NCBI RefSeq assembly: GCF_038784515.1
Contig: NZ_CP152376.1
Span: 5,332,001-5,396,000, forward strand
Origin: Rhodoferax sp. GW822-FHT02A01
GTDB taxonomy: Bacteria > Pseudomonadota > Gammaproteobacteria > Burkholderiales > Burkholderiaceae_C
Direction: 5' to 3'
DNA: 64,000 bases
Shown here: one piece after another, positions 54,941 to 64,000 of the stretch
How positions within the stretch are numbered: position 1 is the first letter of the stretch
Layout: each line of letters starts with the position of its first letter
Translations under genes and position numbers: made by a program
Notes under the pieces: generated by a model
The model's input: the letters and a program-made list of their open reading frames with translations, nothing else
What the model was told of the DNA's origin: nothing
The model's database searches: none

Positions 54941-56374
54941 TCAGCTCCCAGCAACCTTCATCTTGTTGATCAAGACGGACCCCACCGTCTTGGCCCCATA
55001 GTTGTAGGTATCCGCGCCAATCGCCTCAACGCCCTTGAACATGGCTTTCATGTTGCCGGCAATGGTGATCTCGTGGACGGGGAACTTGATGCGGCCTTTT
55101 TCGACCCAGAAGCCGCTGGCGCCACGCGAGTAGTCGCCGGTGACGTAGTTCACGCCCTGCCCCATCAGCTCGGTCACAAACAGGCCGGTGCCCAGGCGCT
55201 GCAGCATGGCGTCCAGGTCGTCGCCGGCCTGGGTCAGGCGCGAGGTGAAGGTGAGATTGTGGGAGCCGCCGGAATTGCCGGTGGTGCGCATGCCCAGTTT
55301 GCGGGCGGAGTAGCTGCTGAGGAAATAGCCGCCCACCTTGCCCGCTTCCACCACCTGGCGCGCCTGCACCCGCACACCCTCGTCATCGAAGGGCGAGCTG
55401 CCCTTGCCGCCCAGGATGAAGGGGTCTTCAAAAATGTCGATGTGCTTGGGAAACACCTGCTTGCCCAGGCTGTCGAGCAGGAAGGTGCTCTTGCGGTACA
55501 AGGCACCGCCACTCACCGCTTGCACAAAGGCACCCAACAAACCCGCTGCCAAAGGGGACTCGAACAGCACCGGGCATTCCACGGTCGCGATCTTGCGTGC
55601 CTTGAGACGGCTCAAGGCGCGCTCCGCCGCGTAACGGCCCACGGCCTCGGGGAACGCCAACTCTTCGGCGCGGCGCTGCGAGCTGTACCAGGCATCGCGC
55701 TGCATGTCGTCGCCCTTGCCGGCAATGGGTGAAACCGACAGCGAATGGCGCGAGGTGGCGTAGCCGCCGCGAAAGCCGTGGGTATGGGCGCTGAAGAATT
55801 GCGACTGCTGGGCCGACACGGCAGCGCCTTCGCTGTTGGTGATGCGCTTGTCCACGGACAAGGCGGCAGCTTCGCATTGCAGTGCCAGTTGGGCCGCCTG
55901 CTCGCTGGTAACAGCCCAGGGGTGGAACAGGTCCAGGTCACGCTTGCGGTCCGCCACGGGGGAAATATCTGCCTCATCGGGAAGGCTGGCAAACGGGTCT
56001 TCGGCGGTAAAACGGGCGATGTCGTAGGCCGCACGCACGGTCTGCGCGATGGCCGCATCGGAAAAGTCGGAGGTGCTGGCGTTGCCGCGTCGGTGTCCCA
56101 CATAGACCGTGACGCCCAGCGACTTGTCGCGGTTGCGCTCCACATTCTCCAGTTCGCCATTGCGCACGGAGACGCTCAGGCCACAGCCTTCGGATACTTC
56201 CACACCGGCATCGGTGGCGCCGGCTTTTCGGGCTTCTGCCAGCGCTTTGTCAGCCAGAGACTCAAAGAACGGCAGCGTGTAGGCGAATCCAGAATCCGAA
56301 GGTTTGGCCGAGCGGAGGGCGGTGGAAGTGGGCTTGGAGGGCGCGGCTTGGCGCGAGGTGGGGTGTTTCTTCAT
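54941..56374 (-). CDS. pmbA: Metalloprotease PmbA/TldE
   Basis: A 477-residue TldD/PmbA family protein: AGATDAGVEVSEGCGLSVSV near residue 51, GGALYRKSTFLLDSLGK near 300 and GTGLFVTELMGQGVNYVTGD near 410. TldD and TldE form a heterocomplex that matures peptides such as microcins and CcdA; TldE itself lacks the HExxxH zinc site, as here. It has a longer N-terminal extension (about 30 residues) than E. coli PmbA (450). It is divergent from yjgA with 23 bp between. Confidence 0.93.
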   Translation of the reverse strand: MKKHPTSRQAAPSKPTSTALRSAKPSDSGFAYTLPFFESLADKALAEARKAGATDAGVEVSEGCGLSVSVRNGELENVERNRDKSLGVTVYVGHRRGNASTSDFSDAAIAQTVRAAYDIARFTAEDPFASLPDEADISPVADRKRDLDLFHPWAVTSEQAAQLALQCEAAALSVDKRITNSEGAAVSAQQSQFFSAHTHGFRGGYATSRHSLSVSPIAGKGDDMQRDAWYSSQRRAEELAFPEAVGRYAAERALSRLKARKIATVECPVLFESPLAAGLLGAFVQAVSGGALYRKSTFLLDSLGKQVFPKHIDIFEDPFILGGKGSSPFDDEGVRVQARQVVEAGKVGGYFLSSYSARKLGMRTTGNSGGSHNLTFTSRLTQAGDDLDAMLQRLGTGLFVTELMGQGVNYVTGDYSRGASGFWVEKGRIKFPVHEITIAGNMKAMFKGVEAIGADTYNYGAKTVGSVLINKMKVAGS

Positions 56375-56397
56375 GGCGAAGGCTATGATACTTGGCT

Positions 56398-57057
56398 ATG
56401 TCACGCAAACTTAAAAAAGGCTATTACGTCAAAGGCCAATTCGTCGCCGAGGGCAGCGCACTCGATCTGGAGTACAAGCGCGAGCTCAAAGGTTCCGACG
56501 AGCCCAGCCGTACCGACCTCAAACGCGAAAGCGACGAGCAACAGAAACTCGGCGAAGATTTGCTGACCCTGCGTGCAGAACTGATGACCCGCCTGGACCT
56601 GCCGGAAAAGCTGGTGGAAGCCGTCGCAGAGGCCAAACGCATTAGCAACTTCGAAGGCCTGCGCCGCCAGATGCAATTCATCGGCAAGCTCATGCGCAAA
56701 CTCGAAGCAAGCAAGATCGAAGAGATCCGCGCCGCCCTGGAAGAACAGCACATGCCGTCGGCCAAGGAAACCCTGCTGCTGCACCAGGCCGAGCAATGGC
56801 GCGACCGACTGGTCGCAGATGACGATGCCGTGGGCCAGTGGATCAACTTGAGCCCGGGCACCGACAGCCAGCAACTGCGTGCCCTGGTACGCCAGGCCCG
56901 CAAGGACGCCAAACCGGAGAAACCCGGCATGGCACCGCGACACGGCCGCGCCTACCGCGAAATTTTCCAGCTGGTGCGCGAGCAATTGACCAGTGCCCAC
57001 GACCAAGGTGCTGAAGCATCCAACGCAGACGCCAGCGAAACTGACCACGACGACTGA
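56398..57057 (+). CDS. yjgA: Ribosome biogenesis factor DarP (YjgA)
   Basis: A 219-residue helical, charged protein with the DUF615/YjgA features KRESDEQQKLGEDLLTL near residue 40, RRQMQFIGKLMRKL near 90 and AEQWRDRLVADDDAV near 130, with a highly acidic end (DASETDHDD). E. coli YjgA/DarP associates with 50S precursors. A TTG at 56392 is in frame but the ATG at 56398 is more likely. It is followed 8 bp later by mog. Confidence 0.91.
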   Translation: MSRKLKKGYYVKGQFVAEGSALDLEYKRELKGSDEPSRTDLKRESDEQQKLGEDLLTLRAELMTRLDLPEKLVEAVAEAKRISNFEGLRRQMQFIGKLMRKLEASKIEEIRAALEEQHMPSAKETLLLHQAEQWRDRLVADDDAVGQWINLSPGTDSQQLRALVRQARKDAKPEKPGMAPRHGRAYREIFQLVREQLTSAHDQGAEASNADASETDHDD

Positions 57058-57065
57058 GTAATCCC

Positions 57066-57680
57066 ATGAGCCCAACCCTTGCGCCCCCTGACACCGTCAA
57101 GATCGGCATTGTTTCCATCAGCGACCGTGCGTCCAGCGGCATTTACGAAGACAAAGGCCTACCCGCGCTGAAGGACTGGCTGTCGCGCGCGTTGCTCAAC
57201 CCGATCGACTTCGAAGCACGCCTGATCCCCGACGAGCAGCAGGAGATCAGCAAGACGTTGGTGGAATTGGTGGACGCCGGCTGCGCACTGGTGCTCACCT
57301 CCGGCGGCACCGGCCCTGCCCTGCGCGACGTGACTCCAGAAGCCACGCTGGCCATTGCCGACAAGGAAATGCCCGGCTTTGGCGAACAGATGCGCCGTGT
57401 CAGCCTGGAGTTTGTGCCTACGGCCATCCTGTCACGCCAGGTGGCGGTGATCCGTGGCAAGACCCTGATCATCAACCTGCCCGGCCAACCCAAGTCCATT
57501 GCCGAAACGCTGGAAGGATTGAGAGATGCCGAGGGCAACAGCAAGGTGCAGGGCATTTTTGCTGCCGTGCCCTACTGCATCGACCTGATTGGTGGGCCGT
57601 ATCTGGAAACCAACGACGCCGTCTGCAAGGCCTTCCGGCCCAAATCGGCGCAGCGGCCTACTCGGCAATCAGCTGGTTGA
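57066..57680 (+). CDS. mog: Molybdopterin adenylyltransferase Mog
   Basis: A 204-residue MoeA/Mog-fold protein. [19 protein letters not shown] at the start, [19 protein letters not shown] near residue 80 and [19 protein letters not shown] near 137 are the substrate-binding loops. It adenylates molybdopterin before molybdenum insertion. Its 3' end overlaps the end of cysE on the opposite strand by 23 bp. Confidence 0.94.
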   Translation: MSPTLAPPDTVKIGIVSISDRASSGIYEDKGLPALKDWLSRALLNPIDFEARLIPDEQQEISKTLVELVDAGCALVLTSGGTGPALRDVTPEATLAIADKEMPGFGEQMRRVSLEFVPTAILSRQVAVIRGKTLIINLPGQPKSIAETLEGLRDAEGNSKVQGIFAAVPYCIDLIGGPYLETNDAVCKAFRPKSAQRPTRQSAG

Positions 57681-58434
57681 GCTTTTCCGCCTCAAAGCAT
57701 TCCTTGCGCGCGGCGTCCGCCGGAACACAGTCACTGCTGACGTCCTTGCGGTTGGACAGCGTCTCGATCGCCTGCCAAAGCAAGGCAATCTGGTGGTCCT
57801 GCGACGCGGCGCTGTTGACCAGACCATGCAGGGCCTGGCTCAAGGGATCGTTTTCCTTGGTAATGCCGTAGGCCGAGAACTTGCTGTCGGTGGGTGCCAC
57901 ATCAGCACTTTCACCGGCTTTGGATTGGATGATGCGTGCGGGAATGCCCACGGCGGTTGCACCAGCGGGTACGGGTTTGATGACCACGGCGTTGCTGCCG
58001 ATCTTGGCACCGTCACCGACTTCAAAACCACCCAGCACCTTGGCGCCAGCGCTCACCACCACGTCCTTGCCCAGCGTGGGATGGCGTTTGGCCCCTTTGT
58101 ACAGCGAGGTGCCGCCCAGGGTCACGCCCTGGTAGATGGTGCAGCCGTCGCCGATTTCTGCGGTTTCACCCACCACGGTACCCATGGCATGGTCAAAGAA
58201 GACGCGGTCCCCGATCTTGGCGCCAGGATGGATTTCAATGCCGGTGAGAAAGCGCGACACATGCGAGGTAAAGCGACCCAGCCACAGAAAACCATGCGTC
58301 CAGAACCAATGCGCCGGCCTGTGCAACACCACGGCATGCAATCCGGGATAGCAGGTCAGCACCTCCCAGGTACTGCGCGCAGCAGGATCACGGTCAAGTA
58401 TGCATTGGATGTCGGAGCGTAGGCGGGCAAACAT
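57658..58434 (-). CDS. cysE: Serine O-acetyltransferase CysE
   Basis: A 258-residue hexapeptide-repeat acyltransferase. [17 protein letters not shown] near residue 29, [21 protein letters not shown] near 64 and [22 protein letters not shown] near 100, with the His/Asp pair and the left-handed beta-helix. The first step of cysteine synthesis: acetyl-CoA plus serine to O-acetylserine. The C-terminal tail is longer than the minimal EpsC-type protein and is typical of betaproteobacteria. Confidence 0.94.
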   Translation of the reverse strand: MFARLRSDIQCILDRDPAARSTWEVLTCYPGLHAVVLHRPAHWFWTHGFLWLGRFTSHVSRFLTGIEIHPGAKIGDRVFFDHAMGTVVGETAEIGDGCTIYQGVTLGGTSLYKGAKRHPTLGKDVVVSAGAKVLGGFEVGDGAKIGSNAVVIKPVPAGATAVGIPARIIQSKAGESADVAPTDSKFSAYGITKENDPLSQALHGLVNSAASQDHQIALLWQAIETLSNRKDVSSDCVPADAARKECFEAEKLNQLIAE

Positions 58435-58443
58435 GGGAAGAGT

Positions 58444-59259
58444 CTAAACGCTGCGCCCGGGCTCGGGCAGCGGGTCTGCTTTTGACAACGCCGTCGGGGT
58501 GGAATTGCCAGCGAGCTGCAGCACCGACTTGGCGATGCCGCGCAGGATGTGGATTTCTTCCTGCGTAACTTCGGCGCGGTTGAACAGGGCGTTGAGGCGC
58601 GGCATGAGCTTCTTGGGCGCCGCGGGGTCCAGAAACTCCAGCGCCACCAACGCCTGCTCCAGATGCGCCAACATGCCGCTGACCTGCGCCGCATCGGCCA
58701 CCTTGGCCGCGCCTTGCGGCAGGGCGGGTGCTTCGGCAAATCCGCCCAGTGCCAGGCGCCATTCATAGGCAATCACCTGCAAGGCAGCTCCGATGTTGAG
58801 CGAGCCAAATTTCGGGTTGCTGGGAATGCTCAGGCAGACGTTGCAGCGGTACACGTCCTCGTTGCGCATGCCAAAGCGCTCGGAGCCAAACAGGAAGGCT
58901 ATGCCTTCGTGCTGGGGCTTAGCGGTTTCGCTACGCTCCTGCACCATGCGCGCCGCCAGCTGGCTGAAGTGCTCGCGCGGCGTGGTGGTCGGTGGGCCAA
59001 AGTCGCGTGGCGTCATGGCGGTGGCACACAGATGTGTCATGCCTTCCAGCGCTTGGTCCAATGTTTCCACGATGCGGCACTTTTCCAGCACATCCAGGGC
59101 ACCGCTGGCACGCTGGATGGTTTCCTCCCGGCGCAGCACATTGGCCCAGCGCGGCGCCACCAGCACCAGGTCGTCAAAACCCATGGTTTTCATGGCCCGG
59201 GCGGCTGCGCCCACGTTGCCGGCGTGGCTGGTCTGGATGAGGATAAAACGTGTCTGCAT
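58444..59259 (-). CDS. trmJ: tRNA (cytidine/uridine-2'-O-)-methyltransferase TrmJ
   Basis: A 271-residue SPOUT-fold enzyme: [20 protein letters not shown] at the N-terminus, [13 protein letters not shown] near residue 90, [20 protein letters not shown] near 123 and [21 protein letters not shown] near 140, the trefoil-knot SAM site. TrmJ 2'-O-methylates position 32 of tRNAs. It is 9 bp upstream of cysE on the same strand and divergent from suhB with a 76-bp spacer. Confidence 0.93.
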   Translation of the reverse strand: MQTRFILIQTSHAGNVGAAARAMKTMGFDDLVLVAPRWANVLRREETIQRASGALDVLEKCRIVETLDQALEGMTHLCATAMTPRDFGPPTTTPREHFSQLAARMVQERSETAKPQHEGIAFLFGSERFGMRNEDVYRCNVCLSIPSNPKFGSLNIGAALQVIAYEWRLALGGFAEAPALPQGAAKVADAAQVSGMLAHLEQALVALEFLDPAAPKKLMPRLNALFNRAEVTQEEIHILRGIAKSVLQLAGNSTPTALSKADPLPEPGRSV

Positions 59260-59335
59260 GGAAACCGGTAAAATCCGACTATTGTCGCCGCCTGCATCGC
59301 CACCGCGGTATCACCTGTTCTTCCCCCCACAATCT

Positions 59336-60229
59336 ATGTCGCTCAATCTGCACCCCATGGTCAATGTGGCCATCAAGGCCGCCCGCACTGCCGGTTCCAT
59401 CATCAACCGCGCCGCTCTCGATATCGAGTCCGTGCGTGTGTCGCAAAAAAAGGCCAATGACTTTGTCACCGAAGTGGACCAGGCCGCAGAAGCCGCGATC
59501 ATAGAAACCCTGCTCACCGCCTACCCCGGTCACGGCATCTGGGCCGAGGAGTCGGGCAAGGAACACGGCGCGCAGGACTCCGAATTCGTCTGGATCATCG
59601 ACCCGCTGGACGGCACCACCAATTTCATCCACGGCCTGCCCACTTATTGCGTGAGCATTGCCCTGGCCGTGCGCGGCAAAGTGGAACAAGCCGTGGTGTA
59701 CGACCCGACCCGCAATGACCTGTTCACCGCCACCAAGGGCCGTGGCGCCTTTCTGAACGACCGCCGCATCCGCGTCTCCAAGCGCACCCAGCTCAAGGAA
59801 GCGCTGGTTTCCACCGGTTTCCCTTATCGCCAGGGTGACGACTTCGACCAGTATCTGGTGATGATGGGTGAAGTCATGCGCCGTACCGCCGGTCTGCGCC
59901 GCCCGGGCGCTGCCGCTCTGGACCTGGCCTATGTGGCGGCTGGCTACACCGATGCCTTCTTCGAGAAGGGGCTGCAACCCTGGGACGTGGCGGCAGGCTC
60001 CCTGCTGGTGACCGAAGCAGGCGGTCTGGTAGGCAATTTCTCGGGCGAAGCAGACTTCCTGGACCAGCAGGAATGCCTGGCAGGCAATCCACGCGTCTAC
60101 GCGCAGATGGTTGGCGTGCTGGGCAAACACAGCAAGTTTGCCAGCGCCGGTGAAAAAGCCGCCGTGCGCCAATCCACCCTGAGCATCAGCCCGCGCGGCA
60201 AGGGAACCGACGAAGCCGCTCCCCTGTAA
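59336..60229 (+). CDS. suhB: Inositol monophosphatase SuhB
   Basis: A 297-residue protein starting [33 protein letters not shown] near residue 42, HGIWAEESG near 67, and the metal-binding [19 protein letters not shown] near 84, with [19 protein letters not shown] near 210. E. coli SuhB also joins the rRNA antitermination complex. The frame is open far upstream in trmJ antisense, but only the ATG at 59336 gives a normal start. It is divergent from trmJ and is followed 17 bp later by the MFS gene. Confidence 0.94.
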   Translation: MSLNLHPMVNVAIKAARTAGSIINRAALDIESVRVSQKKANDFVTEVDQAAEAAIIETLLTAYPGHGIWAEESGKEHGAQDSEFVWIIDPLDGTTNFIHGLPTYCVSIALAVRGKVEQAVVYDPTRNDLFTATKGRGAFLNDRRIRVSKRTQLKEALVSTGFPYRQGDDFDQYLVMMGEVMRRTAGLRRPGAAALDLAYVAAGYTDAFFEKGLQPWDVAAGSLLVTEAGGLVGNFSGEADFLDQQECLAGNPRVYAQMVGVLGKHSKFASAGEKAAVRQSTLSISPRGKGTDEAAPL

Positions 60230-60246
60230 GGCAGGGCTTGCAAGCC

Positions 60247-61470
60247 ATGCCCGACGGGAGTCTTAAGGAGCTGTTTGCACAGCGCAGCTTTGTGCGCTTC
60301 TGGCTGGCACGCCTGTTTGGTACCACCTCGCTGCAAATGCTGATGGTGGCGCTGGCCTGGCACATGTACGACATCACCTCCAGCGCCTGGGACCTGGGTC
60401 TGGTGGGGCTGTTCCAGTTTGTGCCGGCCCTGCTGCTCACCTTGCCCGCCGGCCATCTGGCGGACCGCGTGCACCGGGGCCACATCTTCTCGGTCTGCAT
60501 GGCGATGCTGGCCTTTGCGGCGCTGCTGTTGCTTCTGGCCGTTCACTTCCAGTTTGCCAACCGGGAACTGATCCTGGGCATTTCGGTGCTGCTGGGCATG
60601 ACCCGCGCCTTCCAGATGCCGGCCCAGCAGGCGCTGACCCCGCAACTGGTGCCCACCGCCATGCTGCAACGCGCCCTCACGCTGAGTTCGGGAGCCATGC
60701 AAGTGGCCATCATTTGCGGGCCCGCGCTGGGTGGCCTGCTTTACGGCGCCGGGCCCGCCACGGTCTACGCCTGCAGTGCCGGCTTGCTGCTGGTAGCAGC
60801 CGCACTGGCGCTCACGATCCGGTACCGGCACGTACCGGCGCAGGGATCCGCCAGTTGGCGCAGCGTGCTGGCCGGTGTGGGCTTCGTCTGGCGGCACAAA
60901 GTCATTTTGGGTGCCACCAGCCTGGACCTGTTTGCCGTACTCCTGGGCGGAGCGACCGCGCTGCTGCCGATTTTTGCGCGCGATATGCTGCAGACCGGCC
61001 CGCTGGGACTGGGTATGTTGCGCTCTGCCCCGGCGGTCGGCGCCCTGGTGACCTCTGTGGTGCTGGTGCGCTGGCCCCTGCAGCACAGAGTGGGCAAGAA
61101 GCTACTGATCGCTGTTGCCCTATTCGGCCTAGCCACCTTGGTGTTTGGCCTGTCTCACAGTTTCGGCCTGTCTTTGTTTGCACTCCTGGTGACCGGCGCG
61201 GCCGACAACATCAGCGTGGTGACACGCAGCACCCTGGTGCAGCTGGAGACGCCAAATGAGATGCGCGGGCGCGTCTCGGCCGTGAACTCCATCTTCATCG
61301 GAGCCTCCAACCAGTTGGGCGAATTTGAATCGGGCGCCGTCGCCGCTGCCTTTGGACCGGTGTTTTCCGTCGTGTCCGGTGGCATTGGCACCATGCTGGT
61401 AGCGGCAGCCTGGCTCAAGCTTTTCCCGGATCTGGCCCGGCGTGACCGCATGCACAACGATCTGTCCTGA
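60247..61470 (+). CDS. MFS transporter, exporter-like
   Basis: A 407-residue inner-membrane protein with about 12 helices. The loop GHLADRVHRGHIF near residue 74 is the MFS-family A motif. PDGSLKELFAQRSFVRFW at the start and GMTRAFQMPAQQALTPQLVP near 115 are typical of the MFS_3 / enterobactin-exporter-like group. The substrate is unknown. The ATG at 60247 is used; a TTG at 60238 is in frame. No operator is visible between suhB and this gene. Confidence 0.88.
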   Translation: MPDGSLKELFAQRSFVRFWLARLFGTTSLQMLMVALAWHMYDITSSAWDLGLVGLFQFVPALLLTLPAGHLADRVHRGHIFSVCMAMLAFAALLLLLAVHFQFANRELILGISVLLGMTRAFQMPAQQALTPQLVPTAMLQRALTLSSGAMQVAIICGPALGGLLYGAGPATVYACSAGLLLVAAALALTIRYRHVPAQGSASWRSVLAGVGFVWRHKVILGATSLDLFAVLLGGATALLPIFARDMLQTGPLGLGMLRSAPAVGALVTSVVLVRWPLQHRVGKKLLIAVALFGLATLVFGLSHSFGLSLFALLVTGAADNISVVTRSTLVQLETPNEMRGRVSAVNSIFIGASNQLGEFESGAVAAAFGPVFSVVSGGIGTMLVAAAWLKLFPDLARRDRMHNDLS

Positions 61471-61532
61471 ACCCAAGCCACCCTGGGCTGTTGCGCACAA
61501 GCAACCGAAAACCCTCTAAGTGATAATGGGAT

Positions 61533-61570
61533 TAGGGTAAACCCTAGGAAGAACACTAGGGTTTACCCTA
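61533..61570. promoter_or_regulatory. Twin palindromic operator ahead of the small unknown gene
   Basis: Two perfect 15-bp inverted copies (TAGGGTAAACCCTAG at 61533-61547 and CTAGGGTTTACCCTA at 61556-61570) are separated by 8 bp. Each holds a near-perfect palindrome AGGGTWWACCCT (61534-61545 and 61558-61569). The right copy runs into a -10-like TATACT (61569-61574) with no clear -35. The arrangement suggests two dimers of one transcription factor bound at the promoter. Confidence 0.7.
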
Positions 61571-61610
61571 TACTGCACTGCAACACGATCACTTTTCTTA
61601 GGAGGATCTC

Positions 61611-61904
61611 ATGTCCAGTTCCGTAATTACCGCTTCTTCCCTGTCCCGTACCGGTGACAGCAACATCGTAGGCGCATTGGCTGAAGTCGGCGTCGCCTTC
61701 AAGCACTTGGCAACTGCGGTTTTCCGCACCGCCGTGGCGCCCGTGGCTCCCGCCCAGCCTCTGACGGCCTACGAAGAAGCCGAGCAACTGCGTACCTACG
61801 CTGCCGAAATCCAGCAAAAGGACCCCGACTTCGCGCAAGACCTGTTTGCCGCTGCGGACCGCCACGAAATCGAAGCGGCCGCTGCAGCACGCACTGTCCA
61901 CTAA
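61611..61904 (+). CDS. Small hypothetical protein
   Basis: A 97-residue protein that I do not recognise. A hydrophobic-amphipathic segment (GALAEVGVAFKHLATAVFRTAV) lies in the first half, and a helical Ala/Glu/Gln-rich part follows (TAYEEAEQLRTYAAEIQQKD); the second half is acidic. It may be a small cytoplasmic regulator or stress protein resembling DUF1127-type proteins in size only. AGGAGG at 61600-61605 is at ideal distance, so it is strongly translated. The double palindrome upstream suggests tight regulation. The RND pump gene on the other strand ends 9 bp after its stop. Confidence 0.65.
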   Translation: MSSSVITASSLSRTGDSNIVGALAEVGVAFKHLATAVFRTAVAPVAPAQPLTAYEEAEQLRTYAAEIQQKDPDFAQDLFAAADRHEIEAAAAARTVH

Positions 61905-61913
61905 AACGGCCTT

Positions 61914-64000
61914 TCAGCGTGGCGCCATGCGCCACTGCTTGACCAGGGCGTAGAGGGCCGGAATCACGGCCAACGTCAGCACGGTGGAAGACACCATGCC
62001 GCCCACCATGGGCGCAGCAATGCGGCTCATCACTTCGGACCCGGTGCCAGTGCCCCACAGGATGGGCAAAAGCCCAGCCATGATGGCCACGACCGTCATC
62101 ATCTTGGGCCGCACGCGTTCCACGGCACCCTCCATGACGGCGTCATACAGGTCCTGCGGACCTGCGACAGCACCTTCCGCCTGGCGCCGCTGCTGCGCAG
62201 CCTCCCAGGCGTGGTCCAGGTAGATCAGCATCACCACCCCGGTTTCGGCGGCCACCCCGGCCAGGGCAATGAAGCCCACGGCCACGGCCACTGACAGGTT
62301 GTAGCCCAGCGCCCACATCAGCCAGACCCCGCCCACCAGCGCAAACGGCACCGAGAGCATGACAATCAGCGTCTCGGTCAGGCGCCGGAAGTTCAGGTAC
62401 AGCAGCAGGAAGATGATGAGCAGGGTGACCGGCACCACGATCTTCATTTTTTCCGTGGCCCGCTCCATGGACTCGAACTGCCCGCTCCAGGTGGCGTAGT
62501 AGCCGCTGGGGAATTTCACCTGGTCGTTGACGGCCTTGCGCGCTTCCTTCACGTAGCTGCCAATGTCCCGGTCGCGGATGTCCACATAGATGTAAGCCGA
62601 CAGCAGCGCGTTCTCGGTGCGTATGCCGGGCGCGCCACGGGCGATTTCCACCTTGGCCACCTGCCCCAGGGGAATCATGGCACCGCCCATGGTGGGTACC
62701 AGGATCTCGCTGGCAATCTGCTGCGGGTTGGCGCGCAGGTCGCGCGGATAGCGCACGGTCACACCAAAGCGCTCCCGCCCTTCCACCGTGGTGGTCACCA
62801 TCTCGCCGCCCAGCGCGGTCCCGATCACATCCTGCAGGTCACCCACGGCCAGACCGTAGCGAGCCAGTTGCGTGCGGTCCGGCTCGATGTTGATGTAGTA
62901 GCCACCGGTAATGCGCTCGGCAAAGGCCGAGGTCGTGCCCGGCACCTTCTTCACCACCGCCTCGATCTCCTTGGCCAGGCGCTCCATCTCGTTCAGGTCC
63001 TTGCCAAATACCTTGATGCCTATGGGCGTGCGGATGCCGGTGGACAGCATGTCAATGCGCGCCTTGATCGGCATGGTCCAGGCATTGGACACACCGGGAA
63101 ACTGCAGCGCCTTGTCCAGCTCGGCGATCAGCTTGTCGGTGGTCATGCCCGCGCGCCACTGCGATTCGGGTTTGAGGTTGATCACCGTCTCGAACATCTC
63201 CGTGGGTGCCGGGTCGGTCGCCGTGTTGGCGCGTCCGGCCTTGCCGTAGACCGACTCCACCTCGGGGAAGCTCTTGATGAGCTTGTCCTGCGTCTGCAGC
63301 AATTGCGCGGCCTTGGTGATGGACATGGCCGGCAGCGAAGACGGCATGTACAGCAGCGTGCCCTCGTTCAAGGTGGGCATGAATTCCGAACCCAGCTGTG
63401 ACGCCGGGACCAGCGAAACACCCAGAATGACCAGCGCCAATGCAATGGTGAGCTTCTTCCAACGCATGACCCAGGCGATGATGGGCCGGTAGATCCAGAT
63501 CAGGAAACGGTTTACCGGGTTTTTGTTCTCCGGCATTACCGGGCCGCGGATGAACAGCATCATCAGCACCGGCACCAACGTCACCGACAACAGGGCTGCG
63601 CCCGCCATGGAAAAGGTCTTGGTGTAGGCCAGCGGCGAGAACAGCCGCCCCTCTTGCGACTCCAGCGTGAACACCGGCAGGAACGACACGGTGATGATCA
63701 GCAGCGAGAAGAACAGCGCAGGCCCCACTTCCTTGCAGGCCGCCACAATGGCTTGGGCGCGGGACTCGCCCGGCTGCAGCCGCTCGATGTGCTTGTGCGC
63801 GTTCTCGATCATCACGATGGCCGCGTCCACCATGGCGCCGATGGCGATGGCGATGCCGCCCAGGCTCATGAGGTTGGAGTTCATGCCCAACAGGTGCATG
63901 GCAATGAAGGCGATCAGCACACCCACCGGCAGCATCAGGATGGCCACCAGCGCCGAGCGCACATGCAGCAGAAAGACCACACACACCGCCGCCACGATCA
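61914..64000 (-). CDS. Heavy-metal efflux RND transporter, CusA/CzcA type, partial (N-terminus beyond the right edge)
   Basis: About 695 C-terminal residues of a roughly 1040-residue HME-RND pump; the frame is open to the right edge. The segment has VVFLLHVRSALVAILMLPVG and GGIAIAIGAMVDAAIVMIENAHKHIE, the TM4 region with the proton-relay residues DAAIVMIEN of CusA. The porter region includes SQLGSEFMPTLNEGTLLYMP and GMTTDKLIAELDKAL. CusA exports Cu(I)/Ag(I) and CzcA exports Co/Zn/Cd; the metal specificity is not certain because the N-terminal half and partners (B and C subunits) lie outside the window. Confidence 0.9.
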   Translation of the reverse strand, partial: IVAAVCVVFLLHVRSALVAILMLPVGVLIAFIAMHLLGMNSNLMSLGGIAIAIGAMVDAAIVMIENAHKHIERLQPGESRAQAIVAACKEVGPALFFSLLIITVSFLPVFTLESQEGRLFSPLAYTKTFSMAGAALLSVTLVPVLMMLFIRGPVMPENKNPVNRFLIWIYRPIIAWVMRWKKLTIALALVILGVSLVPASQLGSEFMPTLNEGTLLYMPSSLPAMSITKAAQLLQTQDKLIKSFPEVESVYGKAGRANTATDPAPTEMFETVINLKPESQWRAGMTTDKLIAELDKALQFPGVSNAWTMPIKARIDMLSTGIRTPIGIKVFGKDLNEMERLAKEIEAVVKKVPGTTSAFAERITGGYYINIEPDRTQLARYGLAVGDLQDVIGTALGGEMVTTTVEGRERFGVTVRYPRDLRANPQQIASEILVPTMGGAMIPLGQVAKVEIARGAPGIRTENALLSAYIYVDIRDRDIGSYVKEARKAVNDQVKFPSGYYATWSGQFESMERATEKMKIVVPVTLLIIFLLLYLNFRRLTETLIVMLSVPFALVGGVWLMWALGYNLSVAVAVGFIALAGVAAETGVVMLIYLDHAWEAAQQRRQAEGAVAGPQDLYDAVMEGAVERVRPKMMTVVAIMAGLLPILWGTGTGSEVMSRIAAPMVGGMVSSTVLTLAVIPALYALVKQWRMAPR

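Noticed and set aside
61531..61570. Telomere-like TTAGGG/CCCTA words
   Set aside because: Only two copies in an inverted operator arrangement, not a tandem array.

Overview
The window looks like a chromosomal segment of a betaproteobacterium, most likely Burkholderiales/Comamonadaceae (Rhodoferax/Curvibacter/Polaromonas-like). The basis is high GC with strong third-position bias, the local orders ftsK-lolA-rarA, rpmB-rpmG, ribF-ileS-lspA and rpsU-yqeY, and general protein character. The genus is inference; no rRNA or tRNA gene was seen. The sequence is about 95% coding, with no prophage, insertion sequence, CRISPR array or integron. Both ends cut genes: an EamA-type exporter on the left and a CusA/CzcA-type RND pump on the right.

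Layout. 1-4161: a partial DMT exporter and the livHMGF branched-chain amino-acid ABC operon, without its binding protein, closed by a clear terminator. 4382-8677: rarA, lolA and ftsK on the minus strand, divergent from trxB and rpmB-rpmG. 10371-10789: the only gene-free stretch over 300 bp; it holds two terminators and two unusual long palindromic elements. 10790-15816: a fatty acid desaturase, an RNA methyltransferase, DUF1653, purN, a secreted LigE-type DNA ligase and an HNH nuclease. 15993-21525: ribF-ileS-lspA and an outer-membrane protein. 21571-27588: quinone oxidoreductase, an atypical SDR, EamA, DUF808, a DEDD exonuclease, dusC and a GNAT enzyme. 27715-37863: acyl-CoA synthetase, two c-type cytochromes, a PAS hybrid kinase, rluA, a PHP phosphatase, YciO, an M50 protease and trpS with an extra C-terminal domain.

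37865-43942: a secreted protein and a dctPQM TRAP transporter, then a soluble histidine kinase paired with a response regulator-TPR protein. 43985-52253: a long minus-strand directon with many stop/start overlaps: a CoA-binding protein, metY, an AMP-ligase and an enoyl-CoA hydratase, followed by OmpA-like, CHASE2 and caspase-like genes. The last three are all predicted to act in the periplasm or envelope and are the best candidate for an undescribed system here. 52361-61470: housekeeping genes (sui1, a YhiN-like flavoprotein, rpsU, yqeY, pmbA, yjgA, mog, cysE, trmJ, suhB, MFS). 61471-64000: a small unknown gene preceded by a perfect double-palindrome operator, then the RND pump.

The most notable signals are the two palindromic elements at 10462-10704 (different but perfectly paired arms, identical core shoulders, opposite orientation), the OmpA-CHASE2-caspase operon with an EF-hand loop in the protease, the twin AGGGTWWACCCT operator at 61533-61570, a YegP-like tail on TrpS, structured leaders on rpmB and rpsU, and an SDR lacking the YxxxK catalytic pair.
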